11,181 nt of DNA from Multifurca ochricompacta (Eukaryota > Basidiomycota > Agaricomycetes > Russulales > Russulaceae): contig WTXG01000593.1 in the NCBI GenBank assembly GCA_022496185.1, forward strand, positions 1 through 11,181, given 5' to 3'. The notes beneath the pieces are model-generated. The model was not told the origin of the DNA. It did not search any database and was given only the letters and a program-made list of their open reading frames with translations. Below, piece by piece: positions 6,410 to 11,181 of the stretch; the stretch's first letter is position 1, and each line of letters starts with the position of its first letter. The position numbers and the translations under genes were made by a program.

Positions 6410-8119
6410 CGAGATAGGGCAATCCAAGAAGATTTAGACTTGGATACTGCATGTCCCAATAGGAATCGTCATCTGAATCCTCGCTTCTACAATGAGGATA
6501 ATGCAGAGTTTGTGCAGGGTTCTTCCAGACTTGGTCAGATGGATCTACTCAATGCTGCAGGATCACCCTATAGGGATCCTCTCACTTTTAAAGAAGCAAT
6601 GGAGTCTGATAATGCCAGTGATTGGCTTGAGGCATGTCAATATGAAATTGATGCCTTAGAAAAACTTAAAGTGTGGTGCCTTGAAGACCTTCCTGAAGGT
6701 AGAAAGGCTGTAAAGTCCAAGTGGGTTTTTAAATTGAAAGCAGATGGACGCTTTCGTGCTAGGCTTGTAGCAAAAGGGTTCACCCAAATAGAGGGGGTGG
6801 ACTTCGACGAAACCTTCTCCCCAGTTGCCAGATTTGAGTCTCTTAGACTGTTACTAGCATTGGCCGCACTTGAGGATTGGGAAATCCACCAGATGGATGT
6901 CAAATCAGCATTCCTACATGGTGATCTGGATGAGGAGATCTATATGGAGCAACCAATTGGTTTCGTCGTTGCTGGACAAGAGTCCAAAGTTTGTAGGCTA
7001 CAGAAGGCTCTGTATGGCCTCAAACAAGCTTCCCGAGCATGGAACTTGCAATTCCATGCAGTTCTCAATGAACTGAGCTTCACTCAGACATACTCTGATG
7101 CAGGAGTATATGTGTATCATCACCAAGAGGGGGATGGTTCACTTTTCATCATTTTATATGTTGATGACATCACTATACTTGGGTCCTCCACTAAGAAGAT
7201 TCAATGGCTGAAGGACTCTCTATCTAGCCGATATGAGATGACCGATCTTGGCAAAATCCAGTCCTACCTTGGAGTTAACATCACCAGGGATTGTCCTAAC
7301 AAGACACTGGATATAGACCAGACAGCCTATGTATCCTCAATAGTTGAGAGGTTTGGAATGGGGGATTCCAACCCAGTATATACTCCTCTACCCTCTGGCA
7401 TGGATGTTCATTTGGTCAAGTTTGAAGACCAGGCATCTACCTCTGATATTAAGAGGTATCAGCAGTTAATGGGGTCTCTGCTTTGGGTGCAGATTGGAAG
7501 CAGACCTGACATTAGTTTCACTGTTGTGCGCCTTAGCCAATTCGCTTCCAACCCTTCCCAGCAGCACATGCAACTAGCAAAGTATGTCTTAGCCTATTTA
7601 AATGCTACAAAAGACTACAAGTTGCACTATTCTGGAGGGAATGGTGAAGTTGGCCTTCATGGCTTTGCGGACTCCTCATGGGGAGATCAAGAGGACCGCC
7701 ACTCCACCTCTGGCTATGTCTTTTTCCTTGCTAATGGAGCCATTAGTTGGTGCTCCAGGAAACAAAAGACAGTAGCACAGTCCACCACAGAAGCCGAGTA
7801 TATGAGCCTAGCAGAGGCTTCAAATCAGGCTGCGTGGTATAGGACGTTCATGCAGGAATTGGGATATGAAGTTAATTCACCCATACAACTGCATTGTGAC
7901 AATAAGGGTGCAGTAGATCTTGCATTAAACCCTGTCACAGGAAGGCAATCAAAGCACATACCAATAAAGTACCATGCCATTAGGGAGTATGTAGAATCAC
8001 ACCAGATTGACTTGGTGCGAACTCCCACTGGAGAGATGCTAGCAGATGGCCTTACAAAGTCTCTGCCTAGATCATCTTTTGATCTCATGGTAACTGGATT
8101 TGGACTAGTGCTGGAATGA
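6410..8119 (+). pseudogene. pol: Reverse transcriptase and RNase H, copia polyprotein
   Basis: Uninterrupted frame to TGA 8117-8119; residues are counted from the TTG at 6440. Reverse transcriptase (RVT_2 type) spans about residues 62-310: WVFKLKADGRFRARLVAKGF, FSPVARFESLRLLLA, the first catalytic Asp in QMDVKSAFLHGDL (Asp 153), KALYGLKQASRAW, and the YVDD box (residues 240-243). RNase H spans about 400-540 with Asp 411 (FADSSW), TEAEY (Glu 451), Asp 487 (HCDNKGA) and Asp 536 (LADGLTK), so all its acidic residues are present. It copies the genomic RNA into DNA inside the particle and removes the RNA strand. No ATG of its own is expected, because the protein is cut from Gag-Pol; with the upstream stops it would not be made here without readthrough. 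Confidence 0.95.
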
Positions 8120-8381
8120 GAGAGCTGGAATCTGGAGACTTTGTATACCAGTTTCACTTTCCCACCATGAGCATGTTCTCGACCTCGAGAGTGATGCAAG
8201 AGGTGTGTATGGTTTCAGTTTGCATAAGTGAATCACCTCGATATGCCTCTGAACACCATGCCCTTCTCGCACTTAAGAGAGTTAGAGAAGTTGGATCTCT
8301 GGCTGGTGATATGTTCATTCAATTGTGAACAGCGGTGTGCTCATTTAACTCATTTCCATCAATGATCAATGCCTTCACCAT
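8120..8381 (+). other. 3' untranslated region of the copia element
   Basis: About 260 nt between the polyprotein stop and the polypurine tract. The open frame 8116-8328 overlaps the stop and has no recognisable domain. No envelope-like gene is present. Confidence 0.7.
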
Positions 8382-8388
8382 GGAGGGA
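8382..8388 (+). other. Polypurine tract of the copia element
   Basis: GGAGGGA lies immediately before the 3' LTR TGTTGACA. It is short but purine-only and correctly placed for plus-strand priming. Confidence 0.8.
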
Positions 8389-8900
8389 TGTTGACACAGG
8401 ACGTGTCTGGAGATGCTTCAGGCATCTGAGGATCGCTTTAGCTGTAGATAAGATTAGATTAGGTTCCGGAGTTTCGGACTTTTTACGATATCTTTATTAC
8501 ATTTCTTTCTCACTTTACTCAGCTGATTAGTGATGTCCTTAGTAATGTGCAGTAAGCATGTGATATCTCTTTGGCCAATGGCCTTTATCCCTCTTTGTTT
8601 ATTGTCCGGCACTTGTGGACTTATTCCCAGAGCGCACAGACCATTTCTCCTGGGCCCTATGGGTATATAAGGGTGTCTGTTTCGTCTCTTCCACTTCAGA
8701 GTTCTTCTTATCTCTGAAGTGTAAGTTCCTTTTACTATACTCTCTTTTTACCTTTGACTAACCGTCTTCTGTAGACTACTTGTCTTTTAGGTCAGTAGTA
8801 TAGTTGTATAGAGTTCTTCTTATCTCTGAAGTACTACTTGTCTTTTAGCCTAACTGCTACTAACCACAGTCAGTATAACCAGCAGCATGATTGTTTGACA
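8389..8900 (+). repeat. 3' LTR of the copia element
   Basis: 512 bp, collinear with 2349-2860 at an offset of 6040 with no indels. It carries the TATA box at 8674-8680, the stem-loop 8693-8720, the intron-like segment 8721-8774 and the intron-less duplicate 8810-8848. At five of the nine differing bases (8402, 8476, 8684, 8764 as intact CpG, and 8631 as a transversion) it differs singly; the other four are two CA/TG pairs. Transcription from it would read out into the inverted Tc1 fragment. Confidence 0.95.
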
Positions 8901-8905
8901 AGATG
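8901..8905. repeat. 5 bp target duplication of copia, right
   Basis: AGATG, identical to 2344-2348. Confidence 0.95.
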
Positions 8906-8953
8906 CACTGGGCCTTTGCTTTGAAGTACAGAGAGTGGACTGTGGAGGACTGG
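8906..8953 (+). pseudogene. Continuation of the Tc1 transposase split by copia
   Basis: Joined in frame to 2348, it encodes HWAFALKYREWTVEDW, the segment that leads into the Tc1 catalytic core. Homology on this strand stops at 8953; the next bases belong to an inverted copy. This fragment is the inner end of the left arm of the inverted repeat. Confidence 0.75.
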
Positions 8954-9204
8954 CATCTGACCCAAACCTGTTAATTTTGGTCTCAGCTGACCAATCACCC
9001 TCTCCCAGTCCTCCATAGCTCATTTTTGGTACTTAAAGCAAAGGCCCAGTGCATCTTGCAATGTACTGCAGAGAGTAGTGGCCTTTTCTTCTTTGTTACA
9101 GCCTTGAATGAATGTTGTTTAAGAACCCAATGCACAGTTTGTGAAGAGACATGGTTGGGGATGATGGAATTGATGTGCTTTGTGGCCTGGACAGCATTGG
9201 CAAC
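8954..9204 (-). pseudogene. Inverted Tc1 transposase fragment
   Basis: Read on the minus strand, it encodes the same segment as 2201-2348 (NAVQATKHINSIIPNHVSSQ and the following residues) and goes further, through MEDWERVIG to ETKINRFGSDA. That last part is the first catalytic-Asp region of Tc1 enzymes; the Asp position before ETKIN reads GCT (Ala, 8985-8987). The fragment also carries a TGA (9020-9022) and two apparent one-base losses near 8988 and 9034. It ends at 9204, exactly where TAGGGCTGCAC begins. Its 9035-9199 part is a perfect 165 bp inverted copy of 2201-2348 plus 8906-8922. Confidence 0.75.
9035..9199. repeat. Right arm of a 165 bp perfect inverted repeat
   Basis: It is the reverse complement of 2201-2348 joined to 8906-8922, with no mismatch once the copia element is ignored. 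Arms are separated by 112 bp (8923-9034). The arms would have formed a cruciform-capable palindrome before copia inserted. Confidence 0.9.
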
Positions 9205-9381
9205 TAGGGCTGCACACTGTACCCGTACCTCACAGTATGGACGGGTCTGTAGTACAGTTGCCATACCCGTGCTGTACTGAGCTTAAGTCAATGTTGAGAC
9301 AGACAGTGGACGGGTATGGAAAATGCTATCCAAACTGTCAAAAGACGGCCATAGATGGCATTAGATGGCATGGATGGCATT
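9205..9381. repeat. hAT subterminal motif cluster and short tandem repeat
   Basis: Variants of a (cc/gt)ACCCGTac motif occur in both orientations: TGTACCCGTAC near 9218, GGACGGGTCTG near 9239, CCATACCCGT at 9261-9270 and ACGGGTATGG at 9310-9319, the last two an exact 10 bp inverted pair. Such clusters are typical transposase-binding subterminal repeats. At 9351-9381 an imperfect tandem of at(t)agATGGC units (about 10 bp) follows. Confidence 0.5.
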
Positions 9382-9914
9382 GACTGAATGAGCTTTAATC
9401 TTGTCATTAAGCCACCAAAACTCCCCCACTATAGTATCTTTACCTATTTAGATAGCAGATAAGCATTAGCTAAATATGGTAAAAATATGAGATAAGATTA
9501 ATTAACTAATACTCAATGTTGTCAAAGCTGAAGTGAACACGTACAGAGTAGCAACCTTTTATACTGCTCAGAGGAGCACAACAATAAGTAGAATAAATAT
9601 AGTTATTTAAATGTGACAAGACAGAAAGAATGTGTTGTGTGCAATGTCTCTGAATCAATTATCTGACACACTTTAGATTATCTTATCATAATCATAAGAT
9701 CAGGAGCCCTCGCTACCGGCCCATCTCAACAACAGGTACACTTCCATTTTTCAAGAAGTAACTATTATTAAATTTAATCCAAATAACAAGAACAATGCTC
9801 AATTTTCTTCTGTTGATTGCTGGGAAATGAGGGTGAGATTGCTGCATTAAGGAGGCCCCATGATGCAATAAATAGACCCTCAATCCATGTGGAGTCTTAC
9901 AACTTTGCCTTACC
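9382..9914. other. AT-rich leader of the hAT element
   Basis: No gene is recognised; the minus-strand frame 9713-9916 has no domain. A perfect 7 bp hairpin ATCTTAT/ATAAGAT with a 7 nt loop sits at 9680-9700. No clear TATA box is visible. Confidence 0.45.
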
Positions 9915-10007
9915 ATGACAGATCAGCCCGCCCAAGGACCAGAAGGTCAACAGCTTGATGCATCGAAAATCCCCAAACCTATTCAACCATGTTCCACATA
10001 AACCAAG

Positions 10008-10067
10008 GTAAGTAGTTCATTCAAGTGTATTTGAGTGTGGCTATGAAATACTTACTCATCCTTCCAG
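10008..10067 (+). other. Intron 1 of the hAT transposase
   Basis: 60 nt: GTAAGT donor (10008-10013), CTTAC branch-like motif (10051-10055), TTCCAG acceptor. Exons join in phase 0. Confidence 0.55.
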
Positions 10068-10333
10068 GTCAACGTTCTCACCTGGTCTGAACCACTGCAG
10101 GTACACGATTAGCCACAGCTATTGCTGTGGAGAAGCTTGATGAATTTGGGAATCTTGTCCCATTGTCCCACTGGCACCTTGCACACACCCCCAAACACAA
10201 GACCCCTGTAAAGCACAAGCAAGCTGTCATGAATGATGTCAATAGTGATGTAGATGATGCTGACTTTAGTGCTTCTTCTGCTGAGGATGGATCAGATGAT
10301 CCTAGCAATGCCATGGAAATAAGTAATGAAGAG

Positions 10334-10385
10334 GTATGAAATATCTTAATGTGATTCCATGGTCAGGCGAATTAACAATTTGTAG
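10334..10385 (+). other. Intron 2 of the hAT transposase
   Basis: 52 nt from GTATGA to TTGTAG, with ATTAAC before the acceptor. A second AG at 10389 is possible, but the first keeps an open frame. Confidence 0.5.
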
Positions 10386-10621
10386 CTAGCTGATATGTTA
10401 CCCTCAAAAACCATACCAGAGGTCAGCAACAAAAAGGGCCACACGCGTGTCCTAAAATCAAAGATAAAGACAACCCAACTCCTGCACCCCCAAGGAAGAA
10501 GGCTAGGACTTGTTCTGTTGAGGTCGAGGAGATTGAAGATGAAGATACCCCCCACTGGACTGCAGAAACGCATACAAGCATCCTTCCAACAAGCTCATTC
10601 AGAAATGCTCACCCCAAAAAG

Positions 10622-10673
10622 GCAAGTTTTGCCTTGTGTTTCTCACATCTTTGTCTCATTTGGGTTTTTATAG
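10622..10673 (+). other. Intron 3 of the hAT transposase, GC-AG type
   Basis: 52 nt. AAAAAG|GCAAGT is a strong donor apart from C in place of T. CTCAC lies at 10642-10646, and the acceptor is TTTATAG. Exons join in phase 0 (HPKK to AGNIRNPIYLFYE). It may be a genuine GC-AG intron or a decayed GT donor. Confidence 0.5.
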
Positions 10674-10831
10674 AAGGCTGGAAATATAAGGAATCCAATA
10701 TATTTATTCTATGAGTTGTCACCAATGGGCCACACAGTACCCCAGGAGAAGATGGTGATATACATTATCATTGCCTTCATGGCACTCATAAGGTTTGTAC
10801 TATCAAGAAGCAATGAAATCTAATCTAAATG

Positions 10832-10888
10832 GTGTGTTATCTTATCATTTTTTTGTTTATCATTCCTGATGGATGATGCTTCCCTTAG
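10832..10888 (+). other. Intron 4 of the hAT transposase
   Basis: 57 nt from GTGTGT to CCCTTAG with CTGAT upstream. It is a phase 1 intron; removal joins KSNLN to VLINNLHIHVKLMYQLY. Confidence 0.6.
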
Positions 10889-11181
10889 TACTCATAAATA
10901 ATCTCCACATCCATGTTAAGCTGATGTATCAACTCTATTACATCCTTAAGAATCATGATGAGCCCCCAACACCTGATGAGATTGCTATTGCATCTGGACT
11001 AAAGAAACTCGATGGACGCACTGAAGCTGAATACATAAAGAAGCTTGGGCAATCATCTGAAACATCGAGAAAGCCTTTGAAGACCAGAAAGCCTGCACCA
11101 CTGTAAGTAATGTTAGCTTCTCAAACATCTGGATGTCACGAAGCAATGATCAGGTTCCATGGGATCAAGAAACATTTTGAA

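Larger units (their letters stand above)
2349..8900 (+). mobile_element. Full-length Ty1/copia LTR retrotransposon, defective
   Basis: It is 6552 bp with 512 bp LTRs (TGTTGACA...TTTGACA), AGATG duplications, a primer site at 2861, a polypurine tract at 8382, and one Gag-PR-IN-RT-RNase H frame. Integrase before reverse transcriptase is the diagnostic Ty1/copia order. LTRs differ at 9 of 512 positions, so the insertion is fairly recent but not fresh. It sits inside a Tc1 transposase fragment, in the same orientation as that gene. The coding frame has two apparent single-base losses, three consecutive stops, one further stop and a lost integrase catalytic Glu, so this copy would need proteins in trans. 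Its promoter, primer site and LTRs look intact, so it could still be transcribed. Confidence 0.95.
9205..11181 (+). mobile_element. hAT element, 5' part (runs off the window)
   Basis: Starts TAGGGCTGCACACTGTACCC, a hAT-like terminus, exactly where Tc1 homology stops. TTGGCAAC (9197-9204) would be the left 8 bp duplication; the right end lies beyond the window. A transposase pseudogene follows from about 9915. The element therefore appears to have inserted into the inverted Tc1 fragment. The family call rests on the transposase region more than on the end sequence. Confidence 0.65.
9915..11181 (+). pseudogene. hAT-family transposase, N-terminal part, intron-containing and frame-broken
   Basis: Suggested exons are 9915-10007, 10068-10333, 10386-10621, 10674-10831 and 10889 onward. 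The translation includes AVEKLDEFGNLVPLSHWHLA, an acidic Ser/Asp-rich stretch, a basic PAPPRKKAR segment followed by acidic residues, NPIYLFYE, a Cys/His cluster HYHCLHGTHKVC resembling a BED-type zinc finger, then YILKNHDEPPTPDEIAIASG and PWDQETFE. I recognise the NPIYLFYE to PWDQ block as the N-terminal region of basidiomycete hAT transposases, from memory and not from a search. There is an in-frame TAA at 9999-10001, and apparent one-base losses near 10095, 10455, 10741, 10811 and 11060. The RNase H-like catalytic core and dimerisation domain would lie beyond the window. Confidence 0.7.

Noticed and set aside
8116..8328. Small frame after the polyprotein as a possible extra or envelope-like gene
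   Set aside because: It overlaps the stop codon, has no signal peptide, membrane segment or domain, and fits a plain 3' untranslated region.
9349..9381. Tandem ATGGC units as a CRISPR or satellite array
   Set aside because: There are only about three to four imperfect 10 bp units, and no spacers.

Overview
The window looks like a transposon graveyard from a filamentous fungus, probably a basidiomycete. That is inferred from 52-60 nt introns with GTAAGT-type donors and CTAAC-type branch points, and from element families I recognise as common in mushroom genomes. I see no convincing host gene, no bacterial-type operon, no tRNA or rRNA gene and no CRISPR array. Every recognisable coding region belongs to a mobile element and is damaged.

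Layout, left to right. Positions 1-361 and 775-970 are unassigned. A 397 bp non-autonomous hAT-like element (370-766) has an exact 8 bp target duplication. A polypurine tract and putative gypsy-like LTR (971-about 1432) follow. A second copy of the hAT-like element starts at 1433 and is cut at a TA dinucleotide (1610-1611) by a Tc1/mariner-type terminal inverted repeat. A Tc1/mariner transposase remnant (1974-2348) is itself split by a full-length Ty1/copia retrotransposon (2349-8900, 6552 bp, two 512 bp LTRs, duplication AGATG). After it come the rest of the Tc1 fragment and then an inverted second Tc1 fragment (to 9204). From 9205 an autonomous-type hAT element begins, with an intron-containing, frame-broken transposase pseudogene (9915 to the window end).

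The copia element is structurally complete. It has a TATA box, a half-tRNA initiator-Met primer site directly after the 5' LTR, a single Gag-PR-IN-RT-RNase H reading frame of about 1441 codons, a polypurine tract and a 3' LTR. Its reading frame carries two apparent single-base losses, a triple stop, one more stop and a Glu-to-Lys change at the third integrase catalytic residue, so this copy should not be autonomous. The LTRs differ at 9 of 512 bases, 8 of them explained by CpG decay.

The most interesting observation is inside the LTR. A 54 nt GT-AG intron-like segment lies just after the predicted transcription start. About 35 bp downstream of its acceptor exon is a 39 bp exact copy of the flanking sequence with precisely that intron removed. 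This looks like a spliced RNA 5' end that was reverse-transcribed back into the LTR.
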